Assembly: GCA_029783825.1 (NCBI GenBank)
Contig: JAREIK010003092.1
Span: 176,929 to 240,928, forward strand
Direction: 5' to 3'
Length of the DNA stretch: 64,000 nt
Source of the DNA: Sapria himalayana
Taxonomy: Eukaryota > Streptophyta > Magnoliopsida > Malpighiales > Rafflesiaceae
The notes beneath the pieces were generated by a model that did not search any database, was not told the DNA's origin, and was given only the letters and a program-made list of their open reading frames with translations. Both the position numbers and the translations under genes were made by a program. Below, piece after piece: positions 26,483-39,107 of this stretch (its first letter is position 1; every line of letters begins with the position of its first letter).

Positions 26483-27818
26483 GTCATTCTGAAGTTAATA
26501 TTAGAAATGTTATTGATTTTTGCATGAATGAATGAGGTTCGTGAAAGTTGATGTGCATTACTGTTGACAATGCATCAAATAATGATGTTGTAGTTGAACA
26601 ATTGAAAAAAAGGCGTGTGAAGAAAAGTGTTGTACCTTTGAGAGGCGATCATTTTCATATGATATGTTGTGCTCATATCCTAAACTTAATTGTGAGAGAT
26701 GGCATTACAGCAGTATAGGGTGCTATTCAAAAAATTAGAGGTGTGGTGAAATATGGGAAGAGCAGTCCTAAAAGATTAGATATGTTTAAGTTATGTGTTG
26801 AAGAAGCAAACTTGACATATGGATCTTCATTGCAATTATTTTGTCCTACGAGATGGAATTAAAATTATTTAATGCTACAAAGTGATATAAAATATCAAAA
26901 AGAATTTTATTAAGTTGGAAGACAAAGACAAAAGGGTTTTAAAGGAGTTTGGTTCAAACATTCTAACTGAGAGAGACTTAACAAACGTCAAAATTTTGGC
27001 TCATTTCTTGAAAACTTGTTATGAGGTAACTTGTAAATTTTCTGGCTCATAATATTCTACCTCCAGTATTTATTTTCCTCAGATTATTCGAATTTTGAAA
27101 AAAATTGAACTTTGTCAAAATAGCAGAGATACAATGGTGTCTGAAATGGGTATGAAAATGAGGCATAAATTCAACAAATATTGGGGTTCTCTTCAGTCAA
27201 CAAATATAATGCTTTTTGTAGCAGTAGAGTTGGATCCTAGATATAAGCTCAAATATATCAAGGTTAAGTACACTTAGCATTATGGAGAGGAATTGGTTAA
27301 AAATTTGGTGAAAAAGGTTATAAATGAATTAAATGAGATGATGGATGATTATAAAGATTTAAATGAAGATGAATCAAAAGAAGATGATCTCTCTTCTACT
27401 GTGTTGAAGAAAAATGATGATTTCTTTGATGGTAGTGATATTTTTGTTGATGATTTTTTTTGTAGAATTGGAGAAAGAACAATAAATTGCAGCTTTGGAA
27501 GAGTTGGATAGGTACTTGGAGGACAAACTTTAAAAAAATAGAATTAATTTTGATGTCCTAAACTGGTGGAAGGTAATTAAGGTTAGGTATCCTTCTTTGG
27601 AAAATGTAGCAAGTGATGTATTGGCTATCCAAGCATCTACTGTGGCGTACGAATCTACATTTAATACTAGGGGGAAAACTTTAGATAAATTTAGGAGTTC
27701 TTTAACACATATTACAGCTAAAGTTCTCATATGTCTAGAAGATTAGTTCAGAAGCTCAAACAAACCTATTAAAATTGAATAATTAGTTCAAGATCTTGAT
27801 GATAATGAATCAAGTTAG
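26483..27818 (+). pseudogene. hAT transposase pseudogene, core to C-terminus (copy 4)
   Basis: Visible in order are a decayed TVDNASNND region (near 26555-26590), the HFHM.CCAHILNLIV stretch (26650-26695), a degraded CPTRWN motif (near 26845), MKMRHKFNKYWGSLQSTN and LDPRYKLKY (27095-27277), an acidic linker (27293-27440), and the STVAYESTF dimerisation stretch (near 27630-27670). Lesions include the TAG at 27275-27277 shared with three other copies, a frameshift near 26905 (extra base in the GAATTTTAT run) and another near 27460. The C-terminal stop is at 27816-27818. A frame on the opposite strand at 27530-27730 is a shadow. Confidence 0.88.
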
Positions 27819-28071
27819 TATACAAATCTTGTAAATTTTAATTTCACTTTTACTTATTTTATTCATTCAATTAAATAAAAATATGGTTCAATTACAATTT
27901 TCAGAGGGGTCACAAGATCCAAATATTCTTCCAACTATAGTCGGCCAACTAAATTTGGAATGGGTGTATTAAATTTTATTAGGTAATATATTATTTTTTT
28001 ATTACTCTTTAATCTTAGAAATTTATGTCTACATGATTAACACGTTTTCATCTTTGGTTGTCATTCTACAG
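27814..28071 (+). other. Possible 3' intron of the hAT transcript
   Basis: A GTTAGT donor-like sequence just before the transposase stop and a TTCTACAG acceptor-like sequence at 28064-28071 bracket 258 bp of T-rich sequence. An open stretch (28072-28280) follows. Copy 6 keeps the CTACAG acceptor, whereas copies 1 and 2 have CTATGG and CTACGG. This is weak splice-site evidence only; the segment could equally be plain 3' untranslated sequence. Confidence 0.25.
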
Positions 28072-28787
28072 TGGAGGAAGAAAAGAGAGGAGTTGTAGAA
28101 GAGATAATTAATTGGGTTTGGATTTTTGTTGCTATTCCGGGACTGACCTTTGAAATGATTTTTATCATTGTTGTTATTAGTTATATTTTTTTATGTTATA
28201 TTAAGCTGCCTAATTTTTGCAATTACTTAAGTAGTAATTGCTGCTACCTATGTTTGTGGTCATCTTTAGCTTTTCCTTAATATTTTAATTAATTGTTTAA
28301 AAAATGTAGTATTGCTATTATGGTTAACTTTCACTCGGCTAAACAAAGCCAACTTGTGAAAAAATAAAGAACCAATTTAAGCACACAACTCGGTCCCCTT
28401 CTATTTAACATTTCTCTCATTTTCTGCATATCAAAGCTTTTGACAAGGTAATGGAACTTGTTTGCGGTATTCAGCCAATTTAACAAAACAAAATTGGCCC
28501 AATTTGAGTTTGAAAGATACATAACTAAGAAATTATAAATGGTACAACAAAAGGTATAGACATGAACTAACTTGGCCAGTTTGAAGAAAATAAATTGAAA
28601 AAAATGTCCGAACTCTGTTCCATCCTGGAACCATATTGTCCACCCAAAATCCCCGATCTATATCCCATCCCATCCCGATATTTTCAACCTATCGGACGAG
28701 TCTGGATCTTCAAAAAAAATCTCAGAACATCGGGAAGGGACTAGAGATTTGTAATCTCCATCCCGTTCTGTCCCATGAGCACCCCTA

Positions 28788-31700
28788 GCATTTAGTGGTT
28801 TATTGGTTTTATTTAATTTAAATATAATTACAAAACTTAAAATGATTCAGAAGCAAAGAAAAATACATTACTATATAACAATTTTTTGTTTTTGATTTTT
28901 TTTCTTTTAATAAGTTTATCTATATTTTTTTGATGAAAAATAATTTATATAAATTATATTTTTTAACTCATAATTTATTTTGTAATTAATATTTATATAT
29001 AAATAAACAATTAAATAATTAAAATAAATATTTAAAATTATAAAAAAAAATGAGATTTATTATTTATTATTTAGTGATACAAGTTTAATTTAATTAGATC
29101 CGTCTCATTAATAATTTATTTTGTAATTAATATTTCTATAAAAATAAACTGATAAATAATTAAAATATAAATTTAAAATTATACTGAATAAAAATTAAAA
29201 TGAGATTTAAGATTTATTATTAATGTATACCAGTTTAATAGTTTAAGTATTTAGATGTTTTATCGTTAGAAGTTGAGCGATTTATGTTTTTAGTCTTTTA
29301 GTGGTTTATAGGTTTTATATAATAAAATAAAATAACAAAAAAAATTTCTATAATTTGTTATCATTTTCATAAGTTATAACCTTTGAAAATATAATAATAT
29401 TTAAAATTTTTTGAAATCTGAATACAATATTTAGTTATAATAATTTTAATAATTATATATCATATAAATTCAATAAAAAGAATTTTATTGATAGATAATA
29501 TAATAATGATCAAAAATTAAATTAATAAACTATTAATAATAAGATTAATATTAATTAAAAAATATTTAAAAAACCCAAATTGATTCAAAATTAAAGTAAA
29601 AAATATTACTGGATAATAATTTTTAATTTTTAAATTTTTACTTCTTTTATAAGCGTATATATTTTTATTGATTAAAAATAAATTATTTAAATTATATTTG
29701 TTACACTCATAATTTATTTTGTAATACATATTTCTATAAAAATAAACTTATAAATAATTAAAATGAATATTTAAAATAATAATAAATTGTAATAAAAATT
29801 AAATTTCTTAATTATTATGTAGCATATAGTGGTTTAATGGTTTATGTATTTAGGCATTACGGGCCTTAGGAGTTTACTGATTTAACTATGTATGCATTTA
29901 GTGGGTTATAGGTTTTATTTAAAAAAATTAAAATAACAAAATATTTATTTTTATTATTTTTTGATATTTCCAAAGGTTATAACCTTTGAAAATATAATAA
30001 TTTTTAAATTTTTTTCAAAAGTGAATTCAATATTTAGTTATAATAAACATTATATTTATATATCATATAAATTCAATATAAACAATATTATTGATAAATA
30101 TTCTAAAAATGATAAAAAAATAAATTAATAATCTATTATTAATAAGATAGATATGAATTAAAATATAATAGAAAACCTAAAATGATTCAAAAGAAATCAA
30201 AATATATTACTATATAATAATTTGTTGTTTTGAAATTTTTTTTTCTTTTAAAATGTTTAACAATATTTTTTTGATTAAAATTAAATTATATAAATTATAT
30301 TTGTCTAACTCATAATTTATTTTTTAATTAATATTTTTACAAAAATAAACAAATAAATAATTAAAATTAATATTTAATATTATAATGAAAAAAATAATAT
30401 TGAGATTTATTCTTTATTATTTTGGGTATACCAGTTTAATTTAAATTAGATCTGACTCACTAATAATTTTTTTTTGTAATTAATATTTCTAAAAAAATAA
30501 ACTGATAAATAATTAAAATAAAAATTTAAAATTATACTGAATAAAAATTAAAATGAGATTTATGAATTATTATTATTGTATACCAGTTTAATATTTTAAG
30601 TATTTAGAGGTTTTTTTGTTTATGATTTTAGCGATTTATGTTTTTAGGCATTTAGTGGTTTATAGGTTTTATTTAAATTATGAAATAACAAAAAATTTAT
30701 TTTTGATATTTTTTCACATTTTCAAAGGTTTTAATCTTTGAAAATATAATAATTTTGAAATTTTTTATAAATGTGAATACAATATTTAGTAATAATAATC
30801 ATTATAATCATATATAATATAAACTAAATATAAACAATTTTATTGATAGATATGATATCAATTATCAAAAAATAAATTAATATGCTATTATTAATATGAT
30901 AAATATAAATTAAAATATTATTGCAAAACCTAAAAATATTTAAAATCCAAGTAAAATTTATTACTAAATAATAATTTTTTTTTTATTTTTTGCTTCTTTT
31001 TATAAGTTATTTTTTTTTGATGAAAAATAAATTATTTAAATTATATTTTTATTACTCATAATTTATTTTGTAATTAATATTTTAATAAATTTTTAAATTA
31101 TATTTAAGGTTTACGAGTTTAAAGTTTTAACTATTTAGAGGCTTTTGTGTTTAGGAGTTTAGAGGTTTAAGTATTTGAGCATTTAGTGGTTTATAAGTTT
31201 TATTTAAACAATGATATAACAAAAAATTTATTTTTATTATTATTTTTTGATTTTTGAAGGTTATAACCTTTGAAAATATAATAATTTTTAAATTTTTTTC
31301 AAATGTAAATATAATATTTAGTTATAATAAACTTAATAATTATATATAATGTAAACTAAATATAAATAATTTTATTAATACATATTATAATAATGATCAA
31401 TAAATAAATTAATAAACTAGAATTAATAAGAATGATATAAATTAAAATATAATTGTAGAATCTAAAATGATTCAAAATCAAAATAAAATATATTTCTAAA
31501 TAATAATTTTTATTTCATAAATTTTGCCTCATTTTATAAGCATATTTATTTTTTTGATGAAAAATAAATTATTTAAATTATATCTGTCTCACTAATAATT
31601 TATTTTGTAATTAATATTTCTATAAAAATAAATTGATAAATAATTAAAATGAATATTTAAAATTACAATGAATACTAATAAAAAGAGATTTATTATTTAT

Positions 31701-32191
31701 TATTTAGGATATACCTATTTAATGGTTTAAGTTTTTTGTGGTTTTGGGGTTAAGGAGGTTATTCATTATATGTTTGCAAATTTAGGTGTTTATTGGTTTT
31801 ATTTAATCAATGAAATAACAAAAAATTTATTTTTATGAATTTTCGTGATTTTCATTGGTTAATAACTTTGAAAATATAATAATTTTTTAATCTTTTTAAA
31901 ATATGAATGCAATACTTAGTTATAATAATCTTAATAATTATATTTGAAATAAATTAAATATAAAAAATTTTATTTATATATATTATTATTATGATCGAAA
32001 AATAAATTAATAAACTATTATTAATAAGATAGATATAAATTAAATTATATTTGTGGAACCCAAAATAATTCAAAATCAAAGTAAATAATATTACTAAATA
32101 AAATTTTAAATTTTTGAAATTTTGTTTATTTTTATCAGCTTATTTTTTTTTAATAAAAGATAATATATTTAAATTATATGTCTCACTGATT
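28788..32191 (-). repeat. AT-rich ~600-bp satellite, orientation A, block 4
   Basis: Five to six monomers. Palindromes lie near 29372, 29968 (one mismatch), 30720, 31255 and 31855, and telomere-like blocks near 29240-29320, 29820-29910, 30590-30670, 31110-31200 and 31710-31800. The block starts with GCATTTAGTGG right at the hAT terminus and ends within CTCACTGATTA, where hAT copy 5 begins. Colinear with 2326-4600. No gene is visible in it. Confidence 0.92.
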
Positions 32192-32847
32192 ATTGGATTT
32201 AGCAATACTTTGATCATTTGAGATGTGATCATATTCAATTTATTGTATTTTTCCTTTACCGCTGGATTGTGCCATTTGCATTGCCATTAATTAATATGAT
32301 ATGTTAAGCATAAATACATATAAATATTACAAACAAGCAAGCTCTACAAAACAGACTATAACATATTTAGACCACTCATTCGGCCCAACCATGACACCAC
32401 AACCAATAATCAACAAAACAGACTGAGAAACATAATAATAATAATTAATCACTCAATTCTCGTCCAAAAAACAAACCAAAAGGCTGGTAGCATCAGAGAC
32501 ACGGTGGAGGCAACCATAAGTGCGATGGACAAGGGCTGGACATAACTGAACACGACTGAAATGGCGTTAGGTGGCCTGGAACTCGTCGGAACAGCAATAG
32601 GTGCGTCAGATTTGGATTGGCAGTAGGGGAATCGGTGGCATCTTCATGTTTTATATATATATTCCTGGTTCTAGTATCGGTTTTTTAGGTGGGACAGTTC
32701 TCGGGATGGATATTGCTTAATATCCAGAACCGTCCCAAAAAAAAATACGTGATGGAACGAGACGGGAAAAGTCAACGTGAACAAATTTTTCTCAGTCTCG
32801 ATTTTTTCGGGACAAGACTTTGGGTCGGGTCACGAATCTCCGTCTCC
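32192..32847 (-). mobile_element. hAT DNA transposon copy 5 (5' end fragment)
   Basis: This corresponds to 7480-8140 of copy 2: the first codons of the transposase (candidate ATG at 32285-32287), the 5' leader and the subterminal GGGAC/GTCCC-rich region. It is truncated at both sides. The inner break is at TTGGATTTAG (about 32192), and the terminal repeat is lost at about 32847, within CTCCCGT. The in-frame TAA at codon 16 (32240-32242) matches copies 2 and 6. The flanking satellite word CTAAATAC (32854-32861) appears to be a mutated CTAAATGC site. Confidence 0.85.
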
Positions 32848-35800
32848 CGTAATGCCTAAATACACATAAAGTTAAATCAGTAATTCTAAACCCCGTAATG
32901 ACTTATTACATAAACTATTAAACCGATAAATACTAATTAATAATTAATAAATTTTTTTTTTATTGCTATTTATTATATTTTAAATATTCATTTTAATTAT
33001 TTATTAGTGTATATATTTAGAAATATTTATTACAAAATAAATTATGAGTGGGACAAATATAATTTAAATAATATATAAATTATCTAATAAAAATATGCGC
33101 TTATAAAAGAAGTATAAATTAAAAATTAAAAATTATTATCAAGTTATATAAGTTACTTTAATTTTGCAACAATTTGGGTTTTGTAAATATTTTTTAATTA
33201 ATATCTATCTTTATATTAATAGTTTATAAATTTAATTTTTGATCATTATTATAATAACTATCAATAAAATTCTTTATATTAAATTTATATGATATATAAT
33301 TATTAATATTATTATAACAAAATATTGTATAAAAATTTCAAAAAATTTTAAATATTTTTATATTTTTAAATGTTATAACCTATGAAAATTATAAAAAAAT
33401 ATATAAATTTTTTTTGTTATTTTATTTTTTTAAATAAAACCTATAAACCACTAAAAGCCTAAAAACATAAATCACTAAACTCCTAACGACAAAACCTCTA
33501 AATACTTAAATCATTAAGCTGGTATATATTAATAATAAATCATAAATCTCATTTTAATTTTTATTCAGTATAATTTTAAATTTTTATTTTAATTATTTAT
33601 CAATTTATTTTATTGAAATATTAATTACAAAATAAATTATTAGTGAGACAGATCTAATTTAAATTAAACCGGTATCCCTAAATAATAAATAATAAATAGC
33701 ATTTTTTTTTCATTATAATTTTAAATATTCATTTTAATTATTTATTTGTTTATTTATATATAAATATTAATTACAAAATAAGTTGAGTTAGACAAATATA
33801 ATTTATATAAATTATTTTTCATCAAAAAATTATTGATAAACTTATTAAAAGAAAAAAAATTTCAAAACAACAAATTATTATATAGTAATATATTTTGCTT
33901 TTCTTCTAAATCATTTTAGGTTTTGTAATTATATTTTAATTGATATCTATCTTATTAATAATAGATTATTAATTTATTTTTTGATCATTATTAGAATATT
34001 TATCAATAAAATTGTTTATATTGAATTTATATGATATATAAATATAAAGATTATTATAAGTAAATATTGTATTCACTTTTGAAAAAATATTTAAAAATTA
34101 TTATATTTTCAAAGGTTATAACCTTTGAAAATATCAAAAAATAAAAAAAATAAATTTTTTGATATTTTTTATAAATAACACCTATAAACCACAAAATGCA
34201 TACACAATTAAATCAGTAAACTCCTTAACCCCATAATGTCAAAATATATAAACCATTAAACCGCAATATATTACTTAATAATTAATAAATCTAATTTTTA
34301 ATTATATTTATTATAATTTTAAAAATTAATTTTAATTATTTATTAGTTTATTTTTATAGAAATATTTAATACAAAATAAATTATGATTGCTTCAAATATA
34401 ATTTAAATTATTTATTTTTAATAAACAAAAATATATACGCTTATAAAAGAAGTAAAAATTTAAAAATTTAAAATTATTATCCAATAATATTTTTTACTTT
34501 AAATTTGAATCAATTTGAGTTTTGTAAATATTTTTTAATTAATATCTATCTTATTATTAATAGTTTAATTAATTTAATTTTTGATCATTATTATAATATC
34601 TATCAATATGATTGTTTATATTGAATTTATATTATATATAATTATTAAAATTATTATAACTAAATATTGTTTTCACATTTAAAAAAATTTAAATATTATT
34701 ATATTTTCTAAGGTTATAACCTATGAAAATGACAAAAAATTACAAATTATTTTTTGTTATTTTATTGTTTAAATAAAACCTATAAACCACTAAATGCATA
34801 AAAACATGAATCGCTAAACACCTATAAGACAAAACCTCTAAATACTTAAACTATTAAATTGGTATACATTAATAATAAATAATAAATCTCATTTTAACTT
34901 TTATTCAGTATAATTTTAAATTATTATTTTAATTATTTATCAGTTTATTTTTATAGAAATATTAATTACAAAATAAATTATTAGTGAGACATATAATTTA
35001 AATTAAACCAGTATACCCTAAATAATAAATAATAAATCTCAATTTTTTTCATTATAATTTTAAATTTTCATTTTAATTATTTATTTGTTTATTTTTATAT
35101 AAATATTAATTAAAAATAAATTTTGAGATAGACAAATATAATTTATGTAAATTATTTTTAATCAAAAAAATAAATAAACTTTTTAAAATAAAAAAAAATT
35201 GTTAAAAAAAATTATTATATAGTAATATATTTTGGTTTGCTTATGAATCATTCTATGTTTTGTAATTATTTTTTAATTGAAATCTATCTAATTAATAATA
35301 GATTTTTAATTTATTTTTTGATCATTATTAGAATATTAATCAGTAAAATTGTTTATATTGAATTTATATGATATATAAAAATAATGATTATTATAACTAA
35401 ATATTGAATTTGCTTTTGAAAAAAATTTAAAATTATTATATTTTCAAAGCTTATAACCTTTGAAAATATCAAAAAATAATAAATATAAAATTTTTATTAT
35501 TTTTTTTAAATAAAACCTATAAACCACTAAATGCATACACAATTAAATCAGTATACTCCTAAACCCTGTAATACCTAATTACATAAACCATTAAACCACT
35601 ATATAATACATAATAATTAATAAATCTAATTTTTATTTCTATTAATTATAATTTAAAATATTCATTTAATTATTTATCAGTTTATTTTTATAAAAATATT
35701 TATTACAAAATAAATTATGAGTAAGAGAAATATAATTTAAATAATTTATTTTTAATCAAAAAATATATATTCCCTTATAAAAGAAGTAAAATTTAAAAAT

Positions 35801-37900
35801 TAAAAATTATTATGCAGTAATATATTTTACTTTAATTTTGAATCAATTTGGGTTTTGTAAATATTTTTTAATAAAAATCTATCTTTTTATTAAATGTTTA
35901 TTAATTTAATTTTTGATCATTTTTATATTATCTATAAATAAAATTGTTTATATTGAATTTATATGATATATAATTATTAATATTATTATAACTAAATATT
36001 GTATTCACATTTCAAAAAATTATAAATATTATTATATTTTCAAATGTTATAACCTATGAAAATGATAACAAATAATGGAACTATTTTTTGTTATTTTTAT
36101 TTTTTTATATAAAACCTATAAACAACTAAAAGCCTAAAAACATAAATCGCTAAACTCCTAACGACAAAACCTCTAAATACTTAAACTATTAAACTGATAT
36201 ACTTTAATAATAAATTGAAATCTCATTTTAATTTTTATTGAGTATAATTTTAAATTTTTATTTTAATTCGTTATCAGTTTATTTTTATAGAAATATTAAT
36301 TACAAAATAAATTATTAGTGAAACAGATCTAATTTAAATTATACCGGTATGCCTAAATAATAAAAATAAATTTAATTTTTTTTAATTATAATTTTTAATA
36401 TTCAATTTAATTATTAATTTTTTATTTATATATAAATATTAATTACAAAATAAATTGAGCTAGACAAATATAATTTATATATATTATTTTTCATCAAAAA
36501 ATAATAAATAAACTTTTTAGAAAAAAAAAATTTTCAAAACAAAAAATTATTATATAGTAATATATTTTGCTTTGCTTCTAGATCATTTTAGGTTTTGTAA
36601 TTATATTTTAATTGATATCTATCTTATTAATAATAGATTATTAATTTATTTTTTGATCATTATTAGAATATTTATTAATAAAATTGTTTATATTGAATTT
36701 ACATGATATACAATTATTAAGATTATTATAACTAAATATTATATTTATATTTGAAAATTATTTAAAAATTATTATATTTTTAAAGGTTATCATCTTTGAA
36801 AATGAGATAAAATCACAAAAATAAATTTTTTGTTATTTTATTGTTTATATAAAACCTATAAACTACTAAATGCCTAAACGCTTAAATCATCAAACTTCTA
36901 AAGCCCAAAACCCAAAAACCCAAAACCCAAAACCCCAAAACCCATAAATACTTAAACATTTAAACCATCTTTAATGGTTTAAGTATTTATAAATAATATA
37001 TAAATATCTATCAATAAATAATAGTTTATTAATTTATTTTTTGATTATTATTATATTTATATTTATATTTAGTTTCTTAATATCTATCAATAAAATTGTT
37101 TATTTTTAATTTACATGATATATAATTATTAATTTTTTTATAAATAAATATTGTATTCACATTTGAAAAAAATTTAAAAATTATTATATTTATAAAGGTT
37201 ATAACCTTCAAAATAGAAAAAATTTGATAAATTATTTTTTTATTTCATTATTTAAATAAAACATATAAACTACTAAATGCCTAAACACTTAAATCACTAA
37301 ACTCCTAAACTCCTAAATACTTAAACCATTAAACTGTTATACCCTAAATAATTAATCATAAATCTGATTTTTATTTGTATTCATTATAATTTCAATATTC
37401 ATTTTAATTATTTATTAGTTTATTTTTATAGAAATATTAATTGCAAAATAAAATTATGAATGAGACAAATATAATTTAAATAATTTATCTTCATCAAAAA
37501 TATTTATAAGCTTATAAAAAGAATCAAAAATTTTAAAAAAAAATTATTATTTAGTACTATATTTTACTTTGATTTTGAATCATTTTAGGTTTTGCAAATA
37601 TATTTTAATTAATATCTATCATATTAATAATAGTTTATCAATTTATTTAATGATCAGTATTATAATATCGATCAATAAAATTATTTATATTGAATTTACA
37701 TGTATTTAATTTTTAAGATTATTATAATTAAATATTGTATTAACAATTCAAAAAAAAATTTAAAATAATAATATTTTCAAAGATTATAACCTTGAAAATG
37801 AGAAAAAAACATAAAAATAATTCTTTTGTTATTTAATTATTTAAATAAAACCTATAAACCACAAAATACCTAAATACTTAAATTACTAAACCTAAACCCT
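32848..37900 (+). repeat. AT-rich ~600-bp satellite, orientation B, block 5
   Basis: About eight monomers. Palindromes lie near 33370, 34106-34131 (perfect), 34710, 35445, 36045, 36785, 37192 and 37783. The first ~2 kb is closest to 8153-10100, sharing the variants ATTAGTGTAT, GAGTGGGAC and TATAAGTTA. One telomere-like block has expanded into CCCAAAA units (see 36902-36945). The block ends in CCTAAACCCT at about 37900, where the unrelated island begins. No gene is visible in it. Confidence 0.93.
36902..36945 (+). repeat. Locally expanded telomere-like CCCAAAA array
   Basis: Here the monomer's normal CTCCTAAACCCCAAAACCC stretch is replaced by about six units of CCCAAAA, CCCAAAAA or CCCCAAAA. 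The change is limited to one monomer and fits slippage. The units resemble, but are not, the plant telomere repeat CCCTAAA. Confidence 0.75.
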
Positions 37901-38951
37901 GATACTGCTGCACGACACACACGTAGCGACGAACTACAGTACACATGTGCACATATTCTTGTCCATTTTGGTGTAGCATTAAGAGGGGCCAGCAAGTCCG
38001 AAAAGCAGCCAGAAGTATGGGCCACCAGATCGTAGAGGGCCCCACTAGCAAGCCGAGATGATAACATTCAGACAACTGACGAGACCGAGCAAAGTACTCG
38101 GGAGTAAACCCAGGAGTAGCTAGGAGTGGGTCCCACTAGCCCTATCAGGAAGCATAGAGAGCCACCCACCCATTGCCCAACAGGAGTAGCGGGTAATCCA
38201 TGATTAATTTGAGAGCCAGCAAAATCCGAAGCATCACCTAGCAGGGCCAGTAAGCAATGGAGTCGAGACCAGCCACACGGGAGCGAAAGATTCAAACTTG
38301 TAGTTTATGTTTGTAGTCTTATTTGTATTTTGGACTATGTGTGCACCATGTACTTGTAGAGATGGATAATGACATACTCGCAGACACAATCTTGTCTATT
38401 CTCTATGTAGCATGCAATTAGGGCAACTGGACCCATGAGTATCTCTAAGTGGGGCCGACTAATGGATTTTGTAAATACACATTAGGCGATGCTACACTTT
38501 TGGGAGTAGATGACCCATCTTTATAGCATTTTGTTATTTTACTTGTATTCTAGCTTGGTTGTCCACGTAGATAATTAGACTATGAGATGGACATCATCAG
38601 ACATGCACACCGATGCATCCATATTTTTTGATATTTTGTCGGTGCAACATACAGCCACTTCTTGGAGCTCGAGGAGGATGCATCATTCAGGTTCCTCCAA
38701 AAGGCTTGGACAAATCCAAATGGAAATGATGCAGTGCACATAATGACACAATGCCAACTCTGAATTCCAGAAATACCAGGTGATTTTAGTTGTATTCGTA
38801 TGCTTGGAATTATTAGGCATTATGTTTTTTATGTATTTTACACATAGAATAATTAAGGTGCATAGGATTGGGTGGGCTGGCCTAAATTTGTCAGCTTTTT
38901 AGTCTCTTGTAAGTTAAGTGCCTAAATGATAAATAAAGTGTGTATTTTCAG
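37901..38951 (+). other. Non-satellite island, part 1: unidentified sequence with mRNA-like 3' end
   Basis: Base composition changes sharply to mixed, GC-richer sequence. The + strand ends like a processed transcript: AATAAA at 38932-38937, then a poly(A)-like run from 38952. A short open stretch ending at TGA 38761-38763 reads ATYSHFLELEEDASFRFLQK and continues AWTNPNGNDAVHIMTQ; it looks protein-like but is only about 43 codons long, and I do not recognise it. Minus-strand frames at 37870-38067, 37878-38075 and 38068-38295 overlap each other and carry no recognisable motif. A retroposed transcript, a non-LTR element 3' end or a gene fragment are all possible. Confidence 0.4.
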
Positions 38952-38971
38952 AAAAAAAAAACAAAAAAAAA
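38952..38971 (+). other. Poly(A)-like tract
   Basis: A nearly pure A run broken by one C, 14 bp downstream of AATAAA (38932-38937) and immediately upstream of telomere-like repeats. It is consistent with a retroposed 3' end; it could also be a simple A-rich tract. Confidence 0.5.
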
Positions 38972-39107
38972 CCATAAACCCTAAACTTTAAATCCTAAAC
39001 CTTAAAACATAAACTATAACTCTAATCCATAAACCCTAAACTTTAAATCCTAAACCTTAAAACATAAACTATAACCCTAATCCATAAACCCTAAATCCTA
39101 AATCTAA
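38972..39107 (+). repeat. 55-bp tandem repeat built from degenerate telomere motifs
   Basis: Units start at 38972, 39027 and 39082 with CCATAAACCCTAAA and contain CTTTAAATCCTAAACC, TTAAAACATAAACTATAA and C(C/T)CTAAT. The first two units differ by one base; the third is truncated. CCCTAAA-like words occur on the same strand throughout. This is an interstitial telomere-like array, distinct from the CTAAA blocks in the satellite. Confidence 0.85.

Larger units (their letters stand above)
26483..28787 (+). mobile_element. hAT DNA transposon copy 4 (5'-truncated, intact 3' terminus)
   Basis: The element begins at TCATTCTGAAGTTAATATTAG, inside the transposase core, joined to an LTR fragment. It carries the rest of the transposase, a candidate intron, the dyad at 28218-28242 and GC-rich subterminal sequence. 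It ends with TGAGCACCCCTA at 28787. The next 8 bp, GCATTTAG (28788-28795), are the reverse complement of CTAAATGC found at other copies, as expected for a target site in orientation-A satellite. A small hairpin (GAGATT/AATCTC arms) lies at 28743-28759. Confidence 0.92.

Noticed and set aside
37870..38295. Three overlapping minus-strand frames at the start of the island
   Set aside because: They overlap in different frames, have no recognisable motif, and one starts in satellite. The poly(A) signal favours the + strand.
38972..39107. True telomere or chromosome end
   Set aside because: Repeats are degenerate, short and flanked by other sequence on both sides, so they are interstitial.
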